From Akkermansia sp. (GTDB lineage Bacteria; Verrucomicrobiota; Verrucomicrobiia; Verrucomicrobiales; Akkermansiaceae): a DNA stretch of 10,236 nucleotides. The notes under the pieces were generated by a model. The model was given only the letters and a program-made list of their open reading frames with translations. It was not told the origin of the DNA and searched no databases. A program made the translations under genes and the position numbers. Below are positions 1-6,724 of this stretch, one piece after another. Each line of letters opens with the position of its first letter. Position 1 is the stretch's first letter. The stretch lies in the NCBI GenBank assembly GCA_020047775.1, contig JAIFNK010000300.1, forward strand, positions 1 to 10,236. The letters run 5' to 3'.

Positions 1-1401
1 CATCAAGAAAGGGGCACAGGCGTCTCGCCTGTGCCCCCTTCTGTGCCCTCTTCGTTGGAAGAAGCCTTCACCGAGACCGGAACCGCCATCAACTCCGGCT
101 TCCTCGACGGCCTTTCCACTGCCGACGCCAAAGCCAGGATGATCGCCTGGCTGGAGGAAAAGGCCATCGGCCAGCGCCGCATCCAGTTCAAGCTCCGTGA
201 CTGGCTCTTCTCGCGCCAGCGCTACTGGGGCGAACCGTTCCCGATCATTTGGAAAGACGGCCGCCACCAAGCAATCCCCGAATCCGAGCTTCCGCTGCTC
301 GCGCCTCCGCTGGACGACTACAAACCCAGCGGCACGCCGGAGCCGATCCTCACCAAAGCCACCGCCTGGGTCGAGCTGCCGGACGGCTCGATCCGCGAGA
401 CCAACACCATGCCGCAATGGGCCGGCTCGTGCTGGTATTATCTCCGCTACTGCGATCCGAAAAACACCGACCGCTTCATTTCCAAAGAAGCCGAAGCCTA
501 TTGGACGGATGAAAAACCCGGCATGGTCGATCTCTACGTCGGCGGCACCGAGCACGCCGTGCTCCATCTCCTCTACGCCCGTTTCTGGCACAAGATCCTC
601 CACGACCTCGGCCACGTTAGAACCTCGGAACCTTTTCAAAAACTCGTCAACCAAGGCCTCATCCTCGGCGAAGACGGGGCGAAAATGTCCAAATCCCGCG
701 GCAACGTGGTCAACCCGGACGACGTCGTTTCCGAATACGGGGCCGACGCGCTGCGCCTCTACGAAATGTTCATGGGCCCGCTCGAACAAGTGAAGCCGTG
801 GCAGATGAAAGGCGTCGAAGGTGTTTCCCGCTTCCTTGCCCGCGTCTGGCGTCTTGCCTTCGAAGAGCAGGACGGCCAATGGAACGTCTCCGCAAAAATC
901 CAGGACGTCCCCTGCACGGACAAGTCGCTGCTCCGCGTCGTCCACGAGACGATCAAAAAAGTCGGCGAAGACATCGAGAAACTCAATTTCAACACCGCCA
1001 TCTCGCAGATGATGATTTGCACCAACGCCTTCACCCAGGCGGAGGTCGTGCCGTTGAAGGAATTCATTCAACTGCTCGCCGTCCTCAACCCCTTCGCCCC
1101 GCACCTCACCGAGGAAATCCACGCCCACGTGGCGGCGGTTTCCAACCGCCAAGCCCCTCTTCTCTCCGAATCTTCCTGGCCAACCTACGATCCCGAAGCC
1201 CTCGTTAGAAACGAAATCGAGCTCGTCGTGCAAGTGAACGGCAAGCTCCGCGACCGTTTCATGATCTCCAAGGACGCCGACGAGGAAGCCGCCAAAACCG
1301 CCGCCTTCGCCAGCGCCAAGGTCGCCGAGCACCTCGAAGGCAAGACCGTCCGCAAGATCATCTTCATCCCCGGCAAGATTTTCAACATCGTCGCGAACTG
1401 A
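1..1401 (+). CDS. leuS: Leucyl-tRNA synthetase, C-terminal part (5' end outside window)
   Basis: Class Ia synthetase that charges tRNA-Leu with leucine in the cytoplasm. The frame is open from base 1, so the start, the HIGH motif and most of the editing domain lie upstream. Visible in order: the end of the editing-domain linker (EEAFTETGTAINSGFLDG), the conserved return to the catalytic core (RDWLFSRQRYWGEPFPI, about 199-249), CWYYLRY, the KMSKS signature at 682-696 followed by RGNVVNPD, the helical anticodon-binding domain, and the C-terminal domain (ELVVQVNGKLRDRF, then GKTVRKIIFIPGKIFNIVAN at the end). The stop is TGA at 1399-1401. Two GC-rich perfect inverted repeats lie in frame (11-37 and 1134-1150), each where LeuRS proteins have variable linkers, so they lengthen loops without breaking the frame. 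The GTG at 31 is inside the first palindrome and is not the true start. Identity is very secure; only the missing N-terminus limits the call. Confidence 0.97.
   Translation, partial: HQERGTGVSPVPPSVPSSLEEAFTETGTAINSGFLDGLSTADAKARMIAWLEEKAIGQRRIQFKLRDWLFSRQRYWGEPFPIIWKDGRHQAIPESELPLLAPPLDDYKPSGTPEPILTKATAWVELPDGSIRETNTMPQWAGSCWYYLRYCDPKNTDRFISKEAEAYWTDEKPGMVDLYVGGTEHAVLHLLYARFWHKILHDLGHVRTSEPFQKLVNQGLILGEDGAKMSKSRGNVVNPDDVVSEYGADALRLYEMFMGPLEQVKPWQMKGVEGVSRFLARVWRLAFEEQDGQWNVSAKIQDVPCTDKSLLRVVHETIKKVGEDIEKLNFNTAISQMMICTNAFTQAEVVPLKEFIQLLAVLNPFAPHLTEEIHAHVAAVSNRQAPLLSESSWPTYDPEALVRNEIELVVQVNGKLRDRFMISKDADEEAAKTAAFASAKVAEHLEGKTVRKIIFIPGKIFNIVAN
11..37. repeat. Perfect palindrome inserted in frame in leuS
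   Basis: The left arm GGGGCACAGGCG (11-22), a TCT loop (23-25) and the right arm CGCCTGTGCCCC (26-37) pair over 12 of 12 bases. The element encodes about GTGVSPVP in the leuS frame, upstream of the conserved EEAFTETG block. It resembles the small palindromic repeats that I recall spreading through verrucomicrobial genomes, including inside genes. A near-exact 12-base tandem repeat follows at once: TGTGCCCCCTTC (30-41) and TGTGCCCTCTTC (42-53). The pairing is seen directly; mobility and family membership are inference. Confidence 0.85.
1134..1150. repeat. Second short palindrome inside leuS
   Basis: GGCGGTT (1134-1140), loop TCC (1141-1143) and AACCGCC (1144-1150) form a perfect 7-bp stem. 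It encodes AVSNR, between the LTEEIHAH helix and the SSWPTYDPE block, where LeuRS proteins vary in length. It has the same architecture as the element at 11-37 (GC-rich arms, 3-base loop) but a different sequence. Confidence 0.6.
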
Positions 1402-1416
1402 GGATCTCCAACGGGC

Positions 1417-1445
1417 TTGCCAAATTCTAGCAAATCGAATTCGAT
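1417..1445 (+). promoter_or_regulatory. Possible promoter of the AAA+ ATPase gene
   Basis: TTGCCA (1417-1422), 17 bases, then TTCGAT (1440-1445). The -35-like box matches the sigma-70 consensus at 5 of 6 positions, while the -10-like box is weak (3 of 6). If real, transcription would begin almost at the ATG (1452), giving a nearly leaderless mRNA, which fits the lack of a Shine-Dalgarno sequence. A similar TTGCCA box lies before the gene at 4176. Low certainty. Confidence 0.3.
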
Positions 1446-1446
1446 T
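1433..1446. promoter_or_regulatory. 14-bp perfect palindrome, candidate operator
   Basis: AATCGAATTCGATT is identical to its own reverse complement with no spacer, and it ends 5 bases before the ATG of the AAA+ gene. It overlaps the candidate -10 box, so a dimeric regulator bound here could block transcription or initiation. It is AT-rich within a GC-rich background. The palindrome is seen directly; the operator role is inferred. Confidence 0.4.
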
Positions 1447-1451
1447 GCCTC

Positions 1452-2828
1452 ATGGAATTCGAAGCCCTGAAAGCCGCCCTCGCCGCCACGCCCCACAACG
1501 TGCCGCTGCTGGTCATCGTGGGGAAAATGCACGAGGACCGGTTCGAACTCGCCGAGGCCCGCGCTTGTTTTGACCGCGTGCTGGCCGTGGAACCGGGCCA
1601 TGCGGATGCGCATTTGGGCATCGCCCGCCTGCTCGATCTCAGCGGCGAATCCTCCGAAGCAACCGTGCGCTTGGAATCGCTCTGCGACAGGCAGCCGAAC
1701 TTCGCACCCGCTTGGTTGCTGCGTTCCCGCATCGCCCTGGACGAGGGCGATGCGGCAGCCGCCCGCGCGTTTTACGACACCGCCGTCGATCTCGACCGCT
1801 CGCTCGCCGATGACGAACTGCTCCAAAGCATCCTCAAAGCCGGCGGCAACAAGCGCATCGCCATGACCTCCACCGGCGCCTCGCACGAGGAAACCGAGGA
1901 CGACGATGATTTCCCGTTCGACGGCCTCGACGCCGTCGCCGCCCGCGATCTCAGCATCGAATTCCGCGTCAAGGCGGACATGAAATTCGACGACGTCGGC
2001 GGCATGGAAAAGGTCAAGGACGACATCCGGATGAAGATCATCCACCCGCTCAAAAACGCCGCCCTCTTCGCCGCCTACGGCAAAAAAGCCGGCGGCGGCG
2101 TCTTGCTCTACGGCCCGCCCGGCTGCGGGAAAACCCTCATGGCCCGCGCCACCGCCGGGGAAATCGATGCCGCGTTTTTCTCCGTGGGCCTGCATCAGGT
2201 GCTCGACATGTACATCGGCGAGTCCGAGCAGAAACTGCACAAGATCTTCGAACTCGCCCGCAAGGCCGCGCCCGCCGTGTTGTTCTTCGACGAGACCGAC
2301 GCACTCGCCGCCGACCGCCGCGACATGCGGCAGTCCGCCGGTCGCAACCTCATCAACCAGTTCCTCAGCGAACTCGACGGAGCCCAGGCGAACAACGACG
2401 GCCTGCTCATCCTCGGTGCCACCAACGCCCCGTGGCACCTCGACGGCGCCTTCCTCCGTCCCGGCCGTTTCGACCGCATCATCTTCGTTCCCCCGCCCGA
2501 TGCCGGTGCCCGCGCGGAAATCGCCAAAATCCACGCGAAGGGAAAACCACTCGTCGATTTCGATCCCGCCGATCTCGCCAAGCGCACCGAAGGTTTCTCC
2601 GGTGCCGACATGCGCGCCGTGTTTGAACAAGCCACCGAGGCCGCCCTCGGCGAGGCCATGCGCAAGGGCTCGCTGGTTCCCGTCAGCGGAAAAATGCTCG
2701 CGAAGGCCGCCAAGGACGTGAAACCGTCCACCCGCATGTGGTTCGAAAGCGCGAAAAACCACGCCCTCTACGCCAACCAAAGCGGCTTCTACGACGACGT
2801 GCTGGTTCACCTCGGATTGAAAAAATGA
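1452..2828 (+). CDS. TPR-containing AAA+ ATPase (Cdc48/SpoVK/Vps4-like)
   Basis: Predicted 458-residue cytoplasmic ATPase that would use ATP hydrolysis to remodel or unfold proteins. Residues about 1-125 are TPR-like helical repeats (for example AEARACFDRVLAVEPGHADAHLGIARLL), suited to partner binding. A very acidic linker follows (EETEDDDD, 146-153). The AAA module begins at FDDVGGMEKVKDD (179-191). Walker A is GPPGCGKT (221-228), the pore loop is MYIGESE (253-259), Walker B is VLFFDETD (276-283), sensor 1 is GATNAPW (322-328), and arginine fingers sit in RPGRFDR (336-342). The SGADMR helix and a C-terminal ANQSGFYDDVLVHLG tail follow. There is no FtsH-type protease domain or second AAA module. 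ATG 1452 is chosen because TPR homology begins at once; no Shine-Dalgarno is visible. The stop overlaps the start of the next gene (ATGA), so the two are probably translated together. The class is secure; the substrate is unknown. Confidence 0.92.
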   Translation: MEFEALKAALAATPHNVPLLVIVGKMHEDRFELAEARACFDRVLAVEPGHADAHLGIARLLDLSGESSEATVRLESLCDRQPNFAPAWLLRSRIALDEGDAAAARAFYDTAVDLDRSLADDELLQSILKAGGNKRIAMTSTGASHEETEDDDDFPFDGLDAVAARDLSIEFRVKADMKFDDVGGMEKVKDDIRMKIIHPLKNAALFAAYGKKAGGGVLLYGPPGCGKTLMARATAGEIDAAFFSVGLHQVLDMYIGESEQKLHKIFELARKAAPAVLFFDETDALAADRRDMRQSAGRNLINQFLSELDGAQANNDGLLILGATNAPWHLDGAFLRPGRFDRIIFVPPPDAGARAEIAKIHAKGKPLVDFDPADLAKRTEGFSGADMRAVFEQATEAALGEAMRKGSLVPVSGKMLAKAAKDVKPSTRMWFESAKNHALYANQSGFYDDVLVHLGLKK

Positions 2829-4099
2829 GCTCTTCCCTAACACGCGCCCAACAGCTTCGCGACTTCCGCCGCCACGACGAGGCCGTCGCCCTCCTCCACG
2901 CGCATCTCGCCCAAAATCCGGACGACCCGTCGGCGTTTATCGAGCTCGCCATGAACCGGATGGAAATCGAAGGAGCGAAGCCACTCGCCCTCGAAGACGC
3001 CCGCCGGGCCACCGGTCTGCTGCCGGGCCACCCGTTTCCGCTCGCCCTCCAATCGCGCATCCTCTCGTCGCTCGACCGCGAAAAGGAAGCCCTGCCACTC
3101 GCCGATTCCGCCATCGCCCTCGACCCGGAAGAACCGTATTCGTGGAATTCCAAAGCCATCGCCCTCTGCGGCATGCATCTCTGGAACGACGCCGAGCAAG
3201 CCGCCCGCCAGGCGCTCGCCCTGAACCCGGACGATGACACCGCCTCCAACTTGTTAGCCCACACGTTGCGGCTTCAGAAAAAACTCAACGAGTCGGAATC
3301 CGAGAGCCGCCGCCGCCTGGCCCGCGATCCCGAGAACGCGTTTTCATTCGCCAACTCCGGCTGGGCCGCGCTCCAACGCGGACAGGTGAAAGAAGCGGAA
3401 AATTTGTTCAAGGAAGCCCTCCGGCTCGACCCGGCGATGAGCTATGCCAAGGAAGGTCTCAAGGAATCGTTCCGCGCGCGGTCCGCATTCTACCGCTTGT
3501 TCCTGCGCTGGGTTTTCTTCATCCAGCAGTTCAGCCAGAAGAACCGCATGGTCATCATCATCGGCTTGGTCTTCGGCTTCAAGATTGTCAAGGGACTCGC
3601 CGCCGCCGTCCACCCGCTGCTGGTGATCCCGGTGGTGGTTCTTTACTATGCGTTCCTGTTCGGCACCTGGCTTTCTAACGGACTCGCGAATTTCCTCATC
3701 CTCAAGGACCCCGTCGCCCGCATGTCCTTGGACCGCGATGAGAAGATCGAGGGCCTCGCCGTCGGCACGTTGTTTCTCGGCGGACTGCTGGTTTTCACCG
3801 GCGGTATGGCCTCCAGCCTCATGCCAATCGCCGTCGCCGGAGGAGCGATGATGGTGGCCGCCATCCCGGCTACCCTCATTTTCACCAACCAATCCCTCAT
3901 GGGCAGGTTCGTCTTCGCTGGCTGTATGCTCGCGATCCTCGGTCTCGGTGCCCATGTCGCCCTCGACGTCGCCGCCCACGCCAATCAAAAAGTCGGGATG
4001 GGCGAGTCCGCATCGTCACTCACCTATGCCATCCTGATCGCCTTCGGCACCACCTGGCTGAGCATGGTGCCTTCCCTCCATCAGCGGAAATCCGCTTGA
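2825..4099 (+). CDS. TPR protein with multi-pass membrane C-terminal half
   Basis: 424 residues. ATG 2825 overlaps the stop of the AAA+ gene in an ATGA, a classic translational-coupling arrangement. The open frame extends further upstream, but only as an out-of-frame reading of the AAA+ gene. Residues about 5-215 form a chain of tetratricopeptide repeats (for example WNDAEQAARQALALNPDDDTASNLLAHTL and VKEAENLFKEALRLDPAMSYAKEGL, the latter at about 189-213). From about 225 the protein becomes hydrophobic, with roughly five or six membrane segments near 242-260, 262-283, 311-329, 331-354, 361-381 and 398-416. There is no N-terminal signal peptide, so the TPR half is expected to face the cytoplasm. 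That would let it recruit the TPR-AAA+ partner to the inner membrane (inference). I recognise no catalytic motif and assign no function. Confidence 0.9.
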   Translation: MSSSLTRAQQLRDFRRHDEAVALLHAHLAQNPDDPSAFIELAMNRMEIEGAKPLALEDARRATGLLPGHPFPLALQSRILSSLDREKEALPLADSAIALDPEEPYSWNSKAIALCGMHLWNDAEQAARQALALNPDDDTASNLLAHTLRLQKKLNESESESRRRLARDPENAFSFANSGWAALQRGQVKEAENLFKEALRLDPAMSYAKEGLKESFRARSAFYRLFLRWVFFIQQFSQKNRMVIIIGLVFGFKIVKGLAAAVHPLLVIPVVVLYYAFLFGTWLSNGLANFLILKDPVARMSLDRDEKIEGLAVGTLFLGGLLVFTGGMASSLMPIAVAGGAMMVAAIPATLIFTNQSLMGRFVFAGCMLAILGLGAHVALDVAAHANQKVGMGESASSLTYAILIAFGTTWLSMVPSLHQRKSA

Positions 4100-4136
4100 A
4101 AGCGCCGACGCAAACGGAATTGCAACCAAACCCGGC

Positions 4137-4165
4137 TTGCCATCGCGGCGTGGACTTGCTAGTCA
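4137..4165 (+). promoter_or_regulatory. Possible promoter of the small membrane protein gene
   Basis: TTGCCA (4137-4142), 17 bases, TAGTCA (4160-4165). The context GGCTTGCCA also occurs, with one base different before it, ahead of the AAA+ gene. Transcription would begin within a few bases of ATG 4176, leaving almost no leader, consistent with no Shine-Dalgarno. Judged from sequence alone. Confidence 0.35.
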
Positions 4166-4175
4166 ATGCGCTCTT

Positions 4176-4607
4176 ATGGAAACACCCCAACCTAGCCTGT
4201 CACCATCGTCCTCTCCAACCCCGAAAAAGGGACTCGGCACCGGTGCCAAGATCGGCATCGGATGCGCTGGCATCATCGTCCTGGTCATCATTGGTTTCAT
4301 CGTCGCCGGCGTCATGTTCGGCGGTAAGATGAAAAAATTCGCCGAGGATGCGCAAAAGAATCCCGCCCGGGCGACAGCATCGATGATGGTGAGCACCGGC
4401 GCGATGGAAATGGTCGCCGAGGACGACGTGAACAAACGCTACACCGTCAAGGACAAGAAATCCGGAACTCTGACCACGATCTACTGGAGCGCGAAAAAGA
4501 ACGCTCCCGAAGTCATCACCGGAGATTTCTCGGCGATCCCGCCGGACACGGCCACCACCGCGCCCATTCCTGACAGCGCGCCGGAGCCCGGTGCCGACAA
4601 AAAATAG
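4176..4607 (+). CDS. Small single-span membrane protein of unknown function
   Basis: 143 residues from ATG 4176. A TTG at 4137 is in frame, but it would add 13 residues lying over the candidate promoter, so I reject it. The N-terminus is Pro/Ser-rich (METPQPSLSPSSSPTPKKG), followed by one strongly hydrophobic segment at about 24-48 (GAKIGIGCAGIIVLVIIGF onward). Next comes KMKKFAEDAQKNPARATASMM and a short beta-rich part (AMEMVAEDDVNKRYTVKDKKSGTLTTIYW), then a Pro-rich tail. The pattern of a helix with KNPARA followed by a motif about a D-rich turn, 'T-V-K-D-K-K-S-G' and a strand recalls an uncharacterised bacterial family with the same layout that I know only as hypothetical. Probably an inner-membrane protein with a small soluble domain. 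It lies 76 bases after the TPR membrane gene and probably has its own promoter. Function unknown. Confidence 0.8.
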   Translation: METPQPSLSPSSSPTPKKGLGTGAKIGIGCAGIIVLVIIGFIVAGVMFGGKMKKFAEDAQKNPARATASMMVSTGAMEMVAEDDVNKRYTVKDKKSGTLTTIYWSAKKNAPEVITGDFSAIPPDTATTAPIPDSAPEPGADKK

Positions 4608-4633
4608 CGATGGTCTTGTGGCCGGCGAAATAA

Positions 4634-4659
4634 GGACCGGAATCCTCCTCAACCGGTCC
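4634..4659. terminator. Stem-loop after the small membrane protein gene
   Basis: GGACCGG (4634-4640) and CCGGTCC (4653-4659) pair perfectly over 7 bp with a 12-base loop, 27 bases after the stop at 4607. No T-run follows (AAATTGG), so it is not a textbook Rho-independent terminator. It could be an mRNA 3' end or processing hairpin. A nested alternative fold pairs the second arm with GGCCCGG just downstream. Confidence 0.35.
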
Positions 4660-4662
4660 AAA

Positions 4663-4691
4663 TTGGCCCGGTGAGGACGCGGTTTTAAAGA
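4663..4691 (+). promoter_or_regulatory. Weak candidate promoter of the M42 peptidase gene
   Basis: TTGGCC (4663-4668), 17 bases, TAAAGA (4686-4691). It would give a leader of about 35-40 bases before ATG 4734. The -35 box is similar in style to the TTGCCA boxes at 1417 and 4137. Both hexamers are imperfect, so this is a hint only. Confidence 0.22.
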
Positions 4692-4733
4692 TGGGGCTTG
4701 GAACGGGCGGAGGCGTTTCGCACGATTTTCCCT

Positions 4734-5813
4734 ATGCGAACGAAAGCGGTTTCATTGTTGCAGGAATTGACGGAAGCCCACTCGGTCTCCGGGCATGAGG
4801 ACGAGGTGAGGGCGATTTTCGTGGATGAACTGGAGGAATGCGGCGAACTCTCGGCGGACCGGAACGGCTCGGTTTTTTGTGAAACGGGCAACGACGGACC
4901 ACGCGTGCTGGTGGCCGGGCACTTGGACGAGGTGGGCTTCATGGTGCAGAACATCACGCACGACGGATTCATCCAGTTTGTCGGAATCGGCGGGTGGTGG
5001 GAGCACAATTTGCTCTCGCAACGGGTGGAAATCCTGAACCGCGGCGGGGACAAGGTGCTCGGGGTGATCGCCTCGCGACCGCCACATTTCCTGCCGGAGG
5101 CGCAGCGGCGGCAGGTGATGTCGATGGACCAGCTGTTCATCGACGTGGGCGCGGAGTCGCGGCGGGACGTGATGGAGAATTTCGGGATTTCCCTGGGCGA
5201 TCCGATCGCGCCGGTGTCCGCATTCGCGCCACTGGGCCGGGAGGATTTATTCATGGCGAAGGCGTTCGACAACCGGGTGGGCATGGCGGGCACGATCCAG
5301 GCGGGGCAGATTTTGGCCCAGTCCGCGCACCCGAACCGGTTGATCCTGTGCGGGACGGTGCAGGAGGAGGTGGGGCTGCGCGGGGCGAAGACTGCGGCGA
5401 ATTTTGCGAAGCCGGATGTGGCGATCGTGCTGGAAGGTCCGCCGGCGGATGACGCGCCGGGGTTCAGTCGCTCGGAATGCCAGGGACGGCTCGGCGGCGG
5501 GGTGCAGATCCGGATGTTCGACCCGTCGGCGATCACCAATCCGCGGCTGGCGCGGCTGGCGATCGAGACGGCGCAGGCGGAGGGAATCCCGCACCAGGTG
5601 ACGGTGCGGCGCAGCGGTGGCACCGACGCGGGCTCCTTCCATGTCGCGAACGAGGGGATTCCGAGCATCGTGCTCGGAGTGCCGGCACGCTACATCCACT
5701 CGCACAATGCGATCATCGATTTGAACGACTATTTACACATGTTGGCGCTGACGATCGCCCTGGTGAGAAGGTTGGACGAGGAGACGGTGGAGGGCTTGAT
5801 CACCTATCTTTAA
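4734..5813 (+). CDS. M42-family metallo-aminopeptidase (FrvX/TET-like)
   Basis: 359 residues, the usual length for M42 enzymes. These are cytoplasmic two-metal aminopeptidases that trim N-terminal residues from peptides, usually as large tetrahedral assemblies. The expected active-site residues are present: H63 and D65 in AGHLDEVG, bridging D179 in AFDNRVG, the catalytic base and metal ligand E211-E212 in QEEVGLRGA, an acidic ligand E234 in VLEGPPADDAPG, and H323 in RYIHSHN. GGTDAGSFH (296-303) is also typical. ATG 4734 is preferred over the in-frame TTG at 4698 because family homology starts at once (LLQELTEAHSVSGHE). Codon use is striking: GCG, GTG, CTG, CGG, CAG and GAG dominate, while the genes to the left and recA favour GCC, CTC and ATC. 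The gene is followed after 65 bases by the exported-protein gene on the same strand. Substrate specificity (general, glutamyl or deblocking) cannot be read from sequence. Confidence 0.93.
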   Translation: MRTKAVSLLQELTEAHSVSGHEDEVRAIFVDELEECGELSADRNGSVFCETGNDGPRVLVAGHLDEVGFMVQNITHDGFIQFVGIGGWWEHNLLSQRVEILNRGGDKVLGVIASRPPHFLPEAQRRQVMSMDQLFIDVGAESRRDVMENFGISLGDPIAPVSAFAPLGREDLFMAKAFDNRVGMAGTIQAGQILAQSAHPNRLILCGTVQEEVGLRGAKTAANFAKPDVAIVLEGPPADDAPGFSRSECQGRLGGGVQIRMFDPSAITNPRLARLAIETAQAEGIPHQVTVRRSGGTDAGSFHVANEGIPSIVLGVPARYIHSHNAIIDLNDYLHMLALTIALVRRLDEETVEGLITYL

Positions 5814-5878
5814 GGCAGATCCTCGCTCATTTTTCGCTGGCGTGGGCGCGGCCTTTGGCGTTGCTTTGGCACCTGATT

Positions 5879-6715
5879 ATGAAAAATTCCCAACTTGGAG
5901 TATTTGCAGCAGGGTTCATGAGCATCATCGGGGTGGCGCCAGTGTCGGCGGAACTTCCGACCATGGACGAAAAAGAATGGCTGGGATATTTCGTCGGAGT
6001 GAAAACCCGAAGTTTCCAGTTCGGGTTCATTGGCGATGGCAAGGCCCTGCTCCGGCTAATCGGCGACAAGGGGCCGCTCAACCAAAAGCTGTCCATTCCC
6101 GTGGAATTCAAGATTGAGGAAACGATGCCGGATGGGAAGACCATCTCGCGAACCATCAACCCGGCAACGCTGGAGAGCGCCCAGGCGGCGACGGACAAAC
6201 CGAAGGACGTCGTCATCAAAGGCCATGTGACCGGCGGCATCGGCTTTGAGGTTTTTGTCTCCGAGGAACAGGGCGGAGTCTCGCTCGGCGGCCGCCTGCT
6301 CGAGCCTGCTGCCTTGAAAAACCCGACACGGTTCTCCATCGTCACGAAAATTCCCAATGCGTATCCCGACGCCACTGCGGCAGCGGATAAAAAGGCAGCC
6401 AAGGCCCTTGAGGATAAAACCAAGGACGACAAGTTGCAGCTCAACTGGACGGACGGCAAACGGACGAAATTTGCCGCATCCGAGCCGGTGGAAGCGGGCT
6501 CCAAGGAGGTCAATGGCCCAGGCATCACCGGAGTGATGATCGACTTCAGTTCCTACAAGGGCAAAAAGATCCTGCTCACGGCGTCGCCCAACTCATCCAT
6601 CGCACTCTCCAACGCGACGAAGCAGCCACTCGCAGAAGGCTTCACCATCATTTGGACGGCGGATTCCGCCAAAGACCCGGGCGCCAAGGCGCGACTCCTG
6701 ATCGGGGTCAAGTAA
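5879..6715 (+). CDS. Exported protein of unknown function
   Basis: 278 residues from ATG 5879. The first 24 residues form a typical Sec signal peptide: a short Lys/Asn start, the hydrophobic core [15 protein letters not shown], and a likely signal peptidase I cut after PVSA, giving mature [12 protein letters not shown]. The open frame continues upstream into the M42 gene, but only as an out-of-frame reading of that gene, so it is not used. The mature part is hydrophilic and looks beta-rich ([54 protein letters not shown]). A Lys/Ala/Asp-rich stretch sits in the middle ([21 protein letters not shown]). There is no cysteine-containing lipobox, so it is not a lipoprotein, and there is no later membrane segment. 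I do not recognise a family; periplasmic location is the safest statement. A terminator-like hairpin follows the stop. Confidence 0.85.
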   Translation: MKNSQLGVFAAGFMSIIGVAPVSAELPTMDEKEWLGYFVGVKTRSFQFGFIGDGKALLRLIGDKGPLNQKLSIPVEFKIEETMPDGKTISRTINPATLESAQAATDKPKDVVIKGHVTGGIGFEVFVSEEQGGVSLGGRLLEPAALKNPTRFSIVTKIPNAYPDATAAADKKAAKALEDKTKDDKLQLNWTDGKRTKFAASEPVEAGSKEVNGPGITGVMIDFSSYKGKKILLTASPNSSIALSNATKQPLAEGFTIIWTADSAKDPGAKARLLIGVK

Positions 6716-6724
6716 GTCAGCCTC

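Noticed and set aside
2738..2824. 29-codon N-terminal extension of the TPR membrane protein
   Set aside because: It is an Arg-rich out-of-frame reading of the AAA+ gene. The ATG at 2825 in the ATGA overlap is the natural start.
1185..2843. Very long minus-strand open frame (552 codons) opposite the AAA+ gene
   Set aside because: It is an antisense reading of a clear AAA+ ATPase with all motifs on the plus strand. It is Gly/Val/Glu/Ala-rich without domains, typical of the complement of high-GC genes.
3344..3988. Minus-strand frame rich in Glu, Asp and His opposite the membrane segments
   Set aside because: The acidic/His composition is just the complement of hydrophobic codons of the TPR membrane protein.
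5247..5705. Minus-strand frame opposite the M42 gene
   Set aside because: The M42 active-site residues are all on the plus strand; this frame has no motif.
5477..5878. Long N-terminal extension of the exported protein
   Set aside because: It overlaps the M42 gene out of frame. The signal peptide at 5879 fixes the start.
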